Shown here one piece after another: positions 1-7,408 of a stretch of 49,317 nucleotides of DNA. Position 1 is the stretch's first letter, and each line of letters begins with the position of its first letter. The notes beneath the pieces are model-generated. The model ran no database searches. It saw only the letters and a program-made list of their open reading frames with translations, and was not told the DNA's origin. Location: NCBI GenBank assembly GCA_020847095.1, contig JADLCR010000002.1, positions 1 through 49,317 of the forward strand. The letters run 5' to 3'. Both the position numbers and the translations under genes were made by a program. The stretch is from Oligoflexia bacterium. Its GTDB lineage: Bacteria > Bdellovibrionota > Bdellovibrionia > JABDDW01.

Positions 1-389
1 AGTGCACGTCCGATAAGCAAAAAAGCACCGCTCAAAATAAAACCGAACACAACGGTGAGACGGCTGATGTTCTGCGCTTTCGTGAAGAACGTTAAGCTGA
101 ATGCCGTTAACTCACTCCAAAAATACGCTGAAAGCAATCGGCGCAACTGATCTAAACCTAACGGCCCTGGTTGGCAGCGATAGACCGAGGCCAACACAAA
201 TGAAATAATACATAATCCTGCTGGAATCAAAGCAAGACCTGCGAACTCTTCAAGGGAGTGAGAAGGAAAACCAAAAACCAAGTCGTAAATTTCACGTGCC
301 AAAATGTAGCCCAAATAAACAGCTACAAAATCGACAAGAATTAACCCCGTTAAGGAAATTAACGAAAAGGACCGTGGTCTTGAACCCAT
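1..389 (-). CDS. Polyprenyl-phosphate glycosylphosphotransferase, N-terminal part (runs off the left edge)
   Basis: An open frame on the minus strand begins with ATG at 389 and stays open to base 1, giving about 129 residues. It shows roughly four hydrophobic helices and a segment SRLTVVFGFILSGAFLLIGR, which is typical of the membrane domain that precedes the catalytic half of WbaP/ExoY-type sugar-phosphate transferases. Such enzymes load the first sugar phosphate onto undecaprenyl phosphate at the inner membrane and so start O-antigen or exopolysaccharide repeat units. The catalytic domain lies outside the window, so the family call rests on the N-terminus and on the neighbouring glycosyltransferase gene, whose stop lies only 9 bp downstream of this start on the other side of the junction. 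The same strand and tight spacing suggest one operon. Confidence 0.7.
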   Translation of the reverse strand, partial: MGSRPRSFSLISLTGLILVDFVAVYLGYILAREIYDLVFGFPSHSLEEFAGLALIPAGLCIISFVLASVYRCQPGPLGLDQLRRLLSAYFWSELTAFSLTFFTKAQNISRLTVVFGFILSGAFLLIGRA

Positions 390-398
390 AAATCTAAT

Positions 399-1556
399 TT
401 ACTTTTTTGGACCGGCGAACTCAAAGGGTAAATTTTGCCCCAAAACTCGCTCATAAGAATTTACAATGCGCTGCGAAATTGTCGGAATTGAGTAGAGATT
501 CGCGTATTTGAGTGCCGCATTCTTCAGCTCCAAGCGCCGGTTTTGGTCTCCCATTAGGTCTTGGAGCCTTTGGACGAGATTTTCAATATCGGCTCGCTTG
601 AACAGCTCAACAGCTCCATCGACCCTTTCGTTAAGCTCGGCATTGATAGCGTGATCAGAGGTTAAAACAGGGCAACCCATTGACAGCGCCATGGCCAAAG
701 AACCAGAGCCTGTGGTCTCTCTAAACGGGGACAACACCAATGATGCTTCTGCCAAGATAACAGAAGCCTTTTCGATAGGTATAAAACCTGTAATCTCTAC
801 CGAATCTCCAAGACCAAGGCGTTTAATTTTACGCACACAGGTCTTGAAATAGGCCTTATCCTTTCGGGTTCGCACGCCTCCGGCCAATATGAGTTTTCGA
901 TTCTGAAACTCTTTCGGAAGTCGCGCCCAGGCCTCAATCGCCAAGTCCTGTCCCTTATCGGGAGTAAAGAAGCCAAAGACTACGACCGGCCCGTTAGCGG
1001 CAGCACTTGATTTGATTTTTGATTCGGGAACAAAGTGAGCAATGGTCTCAACACGCTCTTGCCCTGAGGATCTAATCAAGTTCATTTGATGCCTCGAGTG
1101 AACATAAACATTGGCCAAGTCCCCCCAAGTAGCTCGCCCCCAAATTCTCGCCAGCCACGGAAGGAGAGTAGCGTTCACCGCCGCTCGCAGCGGAATTTGC
1201 CAAGCTGAGCGGTTGAGCGGATACCGATAGTCTTCGGCAATGACGGTATGTGCTGTGGCGACCATTCGACAATTTCTTAGGCGGCGGCCCAGAGCACGCT
1301 TCAACCGCGGAAAGATATAAAACGGAGGGTTTTTGCCACCAAAAAGGCCATACTCGTGTTGAAAATGGATGAGATCAGGCTGTTCATTCACCAAGTGCCG
1401 GAGCAGCCGTCCCGGAGTTCGAAACTCATCAAGAGACACGACTTCGATTTGCCACCCTTTTTGATCGCAAAGTCTTTTGACTTCAGGAAAAAGGGACTTC
1501 GAATAATCGGCAATTCCGCATTTTCGGTTCCAGCTTGTCACCCAGCGTATCTTCAC
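399..1556 (-). CDS. Glycosyltransferase family 4 (GT-B fold)
   Basis: This 385-residue protein starts at a GTG with no clear Shine-Dalgarno sequence. The N-terminus carries the pattern TSWNRKCGIADYSKSLFPE seen in many GT4 enzymes. The donor-binding half contains FGFFTPDKGQDLAIEAW and then FRETTGSGSLAMALSMG followed by PVLTSD. Where GT4 enzymes have E-x7-E, this protein reads E-x7-A, so the second Glu appears to be lost or shifted. It should act in the cytoplasm, adding a sugar from a nucleotide donor to a lipid-linked glycan. The donor cannot be told. It lies just upstream of the initiating glycosylphosphotransferase on the same strand, which fits assembly of the same repeat unit. Confidence 0.85.
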   Translation of the reverse strand: MKIRWVTSWNRKCGIADYSKSLFPEVKRLCDQKGWQIEVVSLDEFRTPGRLLRHLVNEQPDLIHFQHEYGLFGGKNPPFYIFPRLKRALGRRLRNCRMVATAHTVIAEDYRYPLNRSAWQIPLRAAVNATLLPWLARIWGRATWGDLANVYVHSRHQMNLIRSSGQERVETIAHFVPESKIKSSAAANGPVVVFGFFTPDKGQDLAIEAWARLPKEFQNRKLILAGGVRTRKDKAYFKTCVRKIKRLGLGDSVEITGFIPIEKASVILAEASLVLSPFRETTGSGSLAMALSMGCPVLTSDHAINAELNERVDGAVELFKRADIENLVQRLQDLMGDQNRRLELKNAALKYANLYSIPTISQRIVNSYERVLGQNLPFEFAGPKK

Positions 1557-1561
1557 ACTAT

Positions 1562-1620
1562 TCTTATGCCATTAATCGAATTTTTTTGGAATTGCTCGTT
1601 TTGTTACCTATGGCATAAGA
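1562..1620. promoter_or_regulatory. 11-bp inverted repeat in divergent promoter region
   Basis: TCTTATGCCAT at 1562-1572 is the exact reverse complement of ATGGCATAAGA at 1610-1620. The repeat sits between the divergently read glycosyltransferase and gmhA-like genes. Each arm contains a -10-like ATAAGA/TAAGAT element pointing outward. For the plus strand, TTGCTC lies about 18 bp upstream of TAAGAT at 1616-1621. A symmetric operator or paired promoters is inferred. Confidence 0.45.
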
Positions 1621-1647
1621 TAGCCGCTCAAAAGGGAGACCGGAAAC

Positions 1648-2256
1648 ATGGCTGCGTCATTTGAAAGTCGTTACTTCGCTGAGGTTCAGAAAATCGCCAC
1701 TACAATCAACTTAGACACCATTGCCAAGATGGTTTCCATTCTCAACGACCTACAAGAGCGTCACGGGCGACTTTTCTTTTTGGGAGTTGGCGGAAGTGCT
1801 GCCAATTGCACCCACGCCGTCAATGACTTCAGAAAGATTGCCGGAATCGAATGCTACTCACCCGTTGATAATGTGGCTGAACTCACGGCAAGAATTAATG
1901 ACGACGGGTGGGAGACGGCTTTTACAAACTGGCTTAAAATTTCAAGACTCAGCTCTAAAGATGCCCTTTTTATTTTTTCGGTCGGCGGGGGAAATAAAGA
2001 AAAAAACGTAAGCGCCAATTTGGTTCACGCGATGGATTTTGCGAAATCAGTGGGCGCTAGGATCATGAGTATTGTTGGTCGAGATGGGGGCTATGCAGGG
2101 AAAGTCTCCGATGCCTGCATCATCATCCCGACCCAAAGTCAGGACACCATCACGCCCCATGCAGAGGCATGGCAAGCCGTCGTTTGGCATATGCTCGTGG
2201 CTCATCCACAGGTCATGAAAAATGCAAACAAATGGGAATCGATCGACAAAAAATGA
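1648..2256 (+). CDS. gmhA: SIS-domain sedoheptulose 7-phosphate isomerase, GmhA-like
   Basis: This 202-residue protein has the sugar-isomerase fold. FFLGVGGSAANCTHAVNDF carries the phosphate-binding Ser/Gly loop, and a second SIS pattern follows at IFSVGGGN and IMSIVGRDGGYAG. GmhA converts sedoheptulose 7-phosphate to D-glycero-D-manno-heptose 7-phosphate, the first committed step of heptose nucleotide synthesis. Length matches the family (about 190-200). The start is an ATG preceded by AGGGAGA. The gene overlaps the next one by 4 nt (ATGA), and that product is the matching GmhB-like phosphatase. HddA- and HddC-like genes downstream point to the GDP-heptose rather than the ADP-heptose route. 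A phosphosugar isomerase of another specificity is possible but less likely here. Confidence 0.85.
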   Translation: MAASFESRYFAEVQKIATTINLDTIAKMVSILNDLQERHGRLFFLGVGGSAANCTHAVNDFRKIAGIECYSPVDNVAELTARINDDGWETAFTNWLKISRLSSKDALFIFSVGGGNKEKNVSANLVHAMDFAKSVGARIMSIVGRDGGYAGKVSDACIIIPTQSQDTITPHAEAWQAVVWHMLVAHPQVMKNANKWESIDKK

Positions 2257-2798
2257 CGTCACAAAAGGCGGTCTTTCTTGATCGGGACGGAGTCATCAAC
2301 GCAGCTATCGTTCATGATGGATTACCCTACCCACCACAATCCATTGACACCCTTCGAATTATTCCAGGAGTGAGCCAGGCACTGGAAAAGCTAAAGTCGC
2401 TGGGATTCTTAACGGTGGTCTTTACTAACCAGCCGGACGTTTCGAGGGGAAAACAAACTCAAGAAGAAGTCGAAAACATCAACAACTTACTCAAAGCCCA
2501 ACTGCCTCTTGATTCGATAAAAACCTGCTACCACTCAGACAGCGACAAGTGCCAATGTCGAAAACCCCTACCCGGAATGATTTTAGAAGCCAGCCGCGAG
2601 CTCGGCATTGATCTTGGAAAATCTTTTGTCGTCGGAGATCGATGGCGGGACATTGATGCCGGTAAGGCTGCTGGCTGCAGAACTTTTTTCATCGATTACG
2701 GGTATTCGGAGAAGAGGCCTGAGCCCGACTGGGTCGTGCAGTCGCTACTCGAAGCGACTCAAATCATTGCTCATCTAGAATCGCAGTCAATCGGCTAA
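2253..2798 (+). CDS. gmhB: D-glycero-D-manno-heptose 1,7-bisphosphate phosphatase, GmhB-like (HAD family)
   Basis: This 181-residue HAD hydrolase starts at an ATG that overlaps the stop of the isomerase gene. HAD motif I is FLDRDGVIN with the nucleophile Asp, motif II is VVFTNQ, and the last motif is VGDRWRDIDAGKAAG. Between them CYHSDSDKCQCRKP matches the C-x-H-x(n)-C-x-C zinc loop that marks GmhB. The enzyme removes the C7 phosphate from heptose 1,7-bisphosphate after the HddA-type kinase has acted, leaving the heptose 1-phosphate for nucleotide activation. The 3' end overlaps the convergent glycosyltransferase gene by 35 bp. Confidence 0.88.
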   Translation: MTSQKAVFLDRDGVINAAIVHDGLPYPPQSIDTLRIIPGVSQALEKLKSLGFLTVVFTNQPDVSRGKQTQEEVENINNLLKAQLPLDSIKTCYHSDSDKCQCRKPLPGMILEASRELGIDLGKSFVVGDRWRDIDAGKAAGCRTFFIDYGYSEKRPEPDWVVQSLLEATQIIAHLESQSIG

Positions 2799-3918
2799 GA
2801 AACTCCAGCCTCAATTGATCAATGCCAATTCCAATTTTGGCTGATGGCAATTTTCCATTAAATCCACTGGCCACGCAGCCGCTACGCTTGAATGCGCCAA
2901 CTAATTCTTCGGCTCCGCCACCTTCTGAATATATCACCGGTATTCCCCAGGATTGAGATTCAGAAATCACCATGGGAGCGTTTTCTTTAACCAACGAAGG
3001 GATCGCTATGGCCGACGCTCCTGAAATTAAATTCCATTTTTTTTGAGTATCGGCCACACCAACGTAAATCAAATTTTCAAGTGTGGCCTTTTCAAATTGA
3101 GGGCGTAAGGGTCCATCGCCAGCGACTACAAAGTTAAACTCGCGAAACTGCTGGGCCCACTCCAACATTTTAAGTGGTCCTTTTTCATAAGAAAGCCTTC
3201 CCAAATACAAGACATAGGGTTTGTCGGCTTGAGACCCCATGGTCATAACCTCTTGAGGCGCACGATCAAAGGCAATCGAATACAAAGTCTCGCTCTTGCC
3301 TTTGAAACTTAAGGCCCCTAATGCCTTTTCTAACATTTTTAATGAAAACGTTGAGACCGCAGCCAGGACATCAACATGTGGCAGAACTCTCTTTGCAACA
3401 CGACGATTTTTATAAATCAGGGCATAGAGAAGTGATTGTACCCAGCCGTGCTGGCAGTTTTTGAAAAAGCTGCGATGACTCCCTTTTGTCCAACAATCGA
3501 AACATTCACTTTTTCGATCAAAAACCAGCCCGTTAGCGCAGATCAGGCGAGCATTGTGAACCCAAGAAACAACCTTAATTTCCTTGGTTTGACAAAACTG
3601 AGGCAGGTCCAAAGATATGGTCGGAATAAAATTATTGAAAATAACATGGCTATACCGCTCTGAGTCGACGACGCGCTTAACTTTTTGGAAACTTGGTCGA
3701 AGCCTCTCAATACCCAAAGCCATAAACAAAACTTCAAGGGCATCCACCATTCGAACAAATGGATTGAGTGAGGCAAAGTCCATCACGTCGAATTTAATCT
3801 GAAGCTGCCGAAGCGCAGGCAACAATGTAGAATCCAAAAAGACATCTTCACCGCCGCGATGGCGATACCGCCGGTGGATGACCAGAACACGAGTCAAATT
3901 TTTATTGGCTTTGTTCAC
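2764..3918 (-). CDS. Glycosyltransferase family 4
   Basis: The protein has 384 residues and starts at a GTG without a visible ribosome-binding site. The N-terminus LVIHRRYRHRGGEDVFLDS resembles the acceptor side of GT4 enzymes. The donor side shows VLYLGRLSYEKGPLKMLEWA and then ENAPMVISESQSWGIPVIYS, which has the E-x7-E spacing of active retaining GT4 enzymes. It should transfer a sugar in the cytoplasm during assembly of the surface glycan. It is read against its neighbours. Its 3' end overlaps gmhB, and its start lies 24 bp from the divergent GT2 gene, so the two share one very short promoter region. Confidence 0.85.
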   Translation of the reverse strand: MNKANKNLTRVLVIHRRYRHRGGEDVFLDSTLLPALRQLQIKFDVMDFASLNPFVRMVDALEVLFMALGIERLRPSFQKVKRVVDSERYSHVIFNNFIPTISLDLPQFCQTKEIKVVSWVHNARLICANGLVFDRKSECFDCWTKGSHRSFFKNCQHGWVQSLLYALIYKNRRVAKRVLPHVDVLAAVSTFSLKMLEKALGALSFKGKSETLYSIAFDRAPQEVMTMGSQADKPYVLYLGRLSYEKGPLKMLEWAQQFREFNFVVAGDGPLRPQFEKATLENLIYVGVADTQKKWNLISGASAIAIPSLVKENAPMVISESQSWGIPVIYSEGGGAEELVGAFKRSGCVASGFNGKLPSAKIGIGIDQLRLEFLSRLTAILDEQ

Positions 3919-3942
3919 TGGTTGTGAAGTATCAAATTACCA

Positions 3943-4716
3943 ATGGGGAATCCATTGGAACTTTCCGTATTAATTCCAACTTACAATGAGCGAGACATCG
4001 TTTCACATGCCCTTGTTGAAATTGAAACCGCCCTTGGAGCCCTTGCAAAGCAAACAGAAATCATTATCGTTGACGATGGAACCGACGACCTTCCAGAAGT
4101 TGTTTCCAAGTCAAAGAGCAAACTTTCATTTCAAAATGTCGAAGTGATTCGTAATCACCCGCCCTTAGGAAAAGGGCGATCGCTTGTTTCGGGGTTTCAA
4201 CGCGCTCAAGCACCGGTGGTTGGCTTTCTCGATGTGGATCTCTCCACGCCTCCGAGCTATATATTAAAGGCTTTTACGAGCATCAAATCGGGCCAATCCG
4301 ATATCTTCATTGGCTCGAGAAAGGCCTCGGGCTCAGAAGTCACGAGAGAGCAATTTTGGCTTAAAGACATATTAGGTCATGTCCTTGGTTATTTAGCACG
4401 TGGAGTCATTTTCTTTAGAATGCGCGCCTATGCTGATACTCAATGTGGTTTTAAATTTTATCGCAACGACGTGGCAAAAACTCTTTACCGTGACCTTGTG
4501 GCTCCCGACGGTCTGAACGATTTGGAGATTCTTCTACGCGCCAACCTGCTTAAGATGCGGGTTCAAGAATGTGGTGTTGTCTGGACCGACCTGAGGGAAA
4601 GCAAACGCACTCTCCGACGCATTTTAGTGGGGGAACTTATTGCGATGTGTCGAATCCTTTGGACCTACAAGATTCAGGCCTCTCAAAGCCGTAAGCGACT
4701 TGCAACCTCCAAGTAA
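3943..4716 (+). CDS. Glycosyltransferase family 2, dolichyl-phosphate glucosyltransferase-like
   Basis: This 257-residue protein opens with LSVLIPTYNERDIV, has IIIVDDG at about 40-46 and the metal-binding DVD at 97-99 in GFLDVDLSTPP. The middle GSRKASGSEVTREQFW and the later FYRNDVAKTLY pattern resemble ALG5/DPM1-type GT2 enzymes. These make polyprenyl-phosphate sugars that later feed membrane GT-C enzymes. Unlike ALG5 it has no clear membrane anchor beyond one short hydrophobic stretch (GHVLGYLARGVIFF). The exact product is unknown. No Shine-Dalgarno sequence is visible at the ATG. The transaldolase gene follows after 41 bp on the same strand. Confidence 0.8.
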   Translation: MGNPLELSVLIPTYNERDIVSHALVEIETALGALAKQTEIIIVDDGTDDLPEVVSKSKSKLSFQNVEVIRNHPPLGKGRSLVSGFQRAQAPVVGFLDVDLSTPPSYILKAFTSIKSGQSDIFIGSRKASGSEVTREQFWLKDILGHVLGYLARGVIFFRMRAYADTQCGFKFYRNDVAKTLYRDLVAPDGLNDLEILLRANLLKMRVQECGVVWTDLRESKRTLRRILVGELIAMCRILWTYKIQASQSRKRLATSK

Positions 4717-4757
4717 CTCCGGCTAAAAGATATAAAGACAAAAATAGGAGACTTTAC

Positions 4758-5471
4758 ATGGGCTTAAAACCGATGCGCATTCACATTTATGCTGACGGAG
4801 CCAACCGTGACGACATGCTACGGCGCTACAAAGAAGGTGCTGTCAAGGGTTTCACGACAAACCCAACACTGATGGCAAAGGCCGGCATCCGAGATTACGA
4901 ATCTTTTGCGAAATCTGTTTTAGAAGTCATCAAAGACCTCCCCATCTCTTTCGAAGTTTTCTCCGATGATTTTCCAGAAATGAAAAAACAAGCATTAAAA
5001 ATTAAGTCCTGGGGAAGCAACGTTAACGTAAAAATTCCCATTTCAAATACCAAAGGTCAATCGTCGTCACAGTTGATAAAAGAATTGTTGGCCGAAGGCA
5101 CAAAGCTCAATGTGACGGCCATTTTCACAAAAGAACAGCTCACCGAACTTCGAGCCATCATGAATAAAAATGATGATGTCATTGTTTCTGTTTTTGCAGG
5201 AAGAATTGCCGACGCTGGTTTTGATCCCGTCCCGTTAATGAGTGAAACCGTAAAAATGTTTTCTGATTTACCAAAGGCAAAAGTCCTTTGGGCTTCTCCA
5301 CGCGAAGTTCTCAACGTCTACCAAGCTGATGAATGCGGTTGCCACATCATTACTGTCACAGACGACATTCTCAAAAAACTAAGCCTCCGTGGAAAAAACC
5401 TAGGAGAGTTTTCTTTAGAAACCGTAAAAATGTTTTACGACGATGCCACCAGGGCCGGGTTTCAACTTTGA
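4758..5471 (+). CDS. Transaldolase (TalC/fructose-6-phosphate aldolase type)
   Basis: The 237-residue protein is a class I aldolase of the small transaldolase family. It shows YADGAN near residue 11, GFTTNPTL at 31-38, and the Schiff-base Lys92 in NVNVKIPIS. Length is slightly above the usual 215-220. The ATG at 4758 follows AGGAG with a 7-nt spacer. Transaldolase can make sedoheptulose 7-phosphate from fructose 6-phosphate and erythrose 4-phosphate. Because it sits inside a heptose cluster, I infer that it supplies the GmhA substrate. Its stop overlaps the TTG start of the next gene (TTGA). Confidence 0.85.
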   Translation: MGLKPMRIHIYADGANRDDMLRRYKEGAVKGFTTNPTLMAKAGIRDYESFAKSVLEVIKDLPISFEVFSDDFPEMKKQALKIKSWGSNVNVKIPISNTKGQSSSQLIKELLAEGTKLNVTAIFTKEQLTELRAIMNKNDDVIVSVFAGRIADAGFDPVPLMSETVKMFSDLPKAKVLWASPREVLNVYQADECGCHIITVTDDILKKLSLRGKNLGEFSLETVKMFYDDATRAGFQL

Positions 5472-6430
5472 AGGTTCTAATCACCGGAGTTGCGGGTTTT
5501 ATCGGAAGTCACCTCGCCGACCATTATTTGGCCCAAGGAGTTCAAGTCGCAGGGATTGACAATTTCTCAACGGGCCAATCGGAATTTTTAGTCGGCGCTA
5601 ATAAGAATCCCGGTTTTAAACTCTTTCAATCGGACCTTTTTAATTACACCAACACGGAAAAGATTTTAAAAGAATTCAAACCCGATGCGGTCGTCCATTT
5701 GGCAGCAAATGCAGACGTGCGATTCGGGCTCAATCACCCGCGCAAAGATTTAGAACAAGGAACCATTTGCACATTCAATATTTTAGAAGCCTCAAGGCAA
5801 GCTGGCGTTAAACAATTTGCCTACTCTAGCACCGGTTCAGTTTACGGCGAGCCCACTGTATTTCCGACTCCCGAAAGCTGTTCATTTCCGATTCAAACAA
5901 GCCTTTATGCGGCAAGCAAACTAGCTGGTGAAGCACTAATCCAATCTTATGCTGAAGGTTACGGCATCAAGGGATACATTTTCCGATTTGTCTCTATTTT
6001 AGGCGAACGATACACCCACGGTCACATCTTTGATTTCGCCAAGAAGATTAAGGCCAATTCCAAGTCCATCGAAGTCTTGGGTGATGGCAATCAGCAAAAA
6101 GCTTACCTCTATGTCGGCGATTGCATCCGTGCCATCGACCACATCATGAAGACGCAAAATGAAAAAATTAATATTTTTAACTTAGGCCCCGATGAATACT
6201 TAACTGTTAATCAATCTCTTGATGTGATCTGTAAAACAATGAACGTCCAGCCCACTCGCGACTACACCGGCGGTAAAAGAGGCTGGATTGGTGATAGCCC
6301 TTTTATTTTTCTAGACTGCACCAAGCTTAAAAAAACAGGTTGGAAGGCCACCCGCACCATTCGCGAAAGCGTTGAAATCACTTTAAAGTATTTATTGGAA
6401 AACTCTTGGTTACTAGAAAGAAGGTCTTAA
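5468..6430 (+). CDS. NAD-dependent epimerase/dehydratase (extended SDR)
   Basis: The start is the TTG at 5468, because LKVLITGVAGFIGSHLADHY begins exactly there and the codon overlaps the upstream stop by 4 nt. The product has 320 residues. The Rossmann loop is GVAGFIGS, the active-site pair is YSSTGSVYGEP and YAASKLAGE (Y-x3-K), and a sugar-binding half follows. The family includes UDP-hexose 4-epimerases and related enzymes on nucleotide sugars. Its place directly before the HddA-like kinase suggests a heptose-related substrate, which the sequence alone does not prove. The next gene starts one base after its stop. Confidence 0.8.
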   Translation: MKVLITGVAGFIGSHLADHYLAQGVQVAGIDNFSTGQSEFLVGANKNPGFKLFQSDLFNYTNTEKILKEFKPDAVVHLAANADVRFGLNHPRKDLEQGTICTFNILEASRQAGVKQFAYSSTGSVYGEPTVFPTPESCSFPIQTSLYAASKLAGEALIQSYAEGYGIKGYIFRFVSILGERYTHGHIFDFAKKIKANSKSIEVLGDGNQQKAYLYVGDCIRAIDHIMKTQNEKINIFNLGPDEYLTVNQSLDVICKTMNVQPTRDYTGGKRGWIGDSPFIFLDCTKLKKTGWKATRTIRESVEITLKYLLENSWLLERRS

Positions 6431-7408
6431 ATGATTCTCACAAGAGCACCGCTTCGAATTACTTTTGGAGGCGGCGGAACTGACCTACCGTCTTACTATC
6501 GAAAATTCGGCGGTGAATTGGTTGCGGCAGCCATAGATAAATATATCCACATCGCCCTTCACAAAATCTTTCCAAATGAATTTATTATTAAATATTCCCA
6601 AATCGAAAGAACACCGCACCTTGAAGAAATCAAACATCCGATCATTCGAGAGGTCTTGCGATTTCATGGAGTTGATCCCCGATTAGAGATTCTCAGTATG
6701 GCCGACATTCCAGATGGCACGGGCTTGGGATCATCGGGAAGCTTCACCGTCGCGCTGATTAAGGCAATTTCTTTTTACAAGCGTCAGCATTTGCTCACAC
6801 AGGAATTAGCTGAAGAGGCTTGTGATATTGAAATTAACAAGTTAGGGGCACCAATCGGGAAGCAAGATCAATATGCCGCCGCCTACGGTGGCATTACTTG
6901 TTTTAAATTTAATAAAGACGACACCGTCACCGTTGAGCCGGTTCACATCAGCCCCGAGACTTTGCACTCTCTAGAAGACGATCTTCTATTATTTTTTACC
7001 GGTTACAGCCGAAGTGCTTCAGCCGTTCTCAGTGAACAAAAGAAAAAATCCGAGTCCCTTGATAAAGACATGCTTGAAAATCTTCACTTCACGAAAGAGC
7101 TCGGCATTCAGTCTCGAAAAACATTGGAATCAGGCGATTTGAAAGAATTCGCCAGACTCATGCACGTCCATTGGGAAAATAAAAAGAAGAGATCCCAGTC
7201 GATGACCAAATCAGATATCGATAATGCCTATAATGTTGCCATGGATAACGGAGCACTGGGCGGAAAATTGATCGGAGCCGGAGCTGGGGGCTTCTTAATG
7301 TTTTACACAAAAGACCACAGCCTTCTAAGAAATGCGATGAGCAAACTCAATTTGGAAGAGGTGCGTTTTAAGTTTGATTTTGAGGGAGCAAAGGTCGTTT
7401 CAACATGA
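6431..7408 (+). CDS. hddA: D-glycero-alpha-D-manno-heptose 7-phosphate kinase, HddA-like (GHMP family)
   Basis: This 325-residue GHMP kinase begins RAPLRITFGGGGTDLPSYY, a hallmark of HddA and related sugar 1-kinases. The ATP loop is PDGTGLGSSGSFTVA near residue 95, and the C-terminal GHMP motif is GGKLIGAGAGGFLMFY. HddA phosphorylates C1 of D-glycero-D-manno-heptose 7-phosphate in the alpha configuration, which leads to GDP-heptose. The gene starts directly after the upstream stop and overlaps the next gene by 4 nt. The presence of gmhA, gmhB and hddC homologues makes the heptose assignment strong. A fucokinase-like role is the main alternative. Confidence 0.88.
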   Translation: MILTRAPLRITFGGGGTDLPSYYRKFGGELVAAAIDKYIHIALHKIFPNEFIIKYSQIERTPHLEEIKHPIIREVLRFHGVDPRLEILSMADIPDGTGLGSSGSFTVALIKAISFYKRQHLLTQELAEEACDIEINKLGAPIGKQDQYAAAYGGITCFKFNKDDTVTVEPVHISPETLHSLEDDLLLFFTGYSRSASAVLSEQKKKSESLDKDMLENLHFTKELGIQSRKTLESGDLKEFARLMHVHWENKKKRSQSMTKSDIDNAYNVAMDNGALGGKLIGAGAGGFLMFYTKDHSLLRNAMSKLNLEEVRFKFDFEGAKVVST

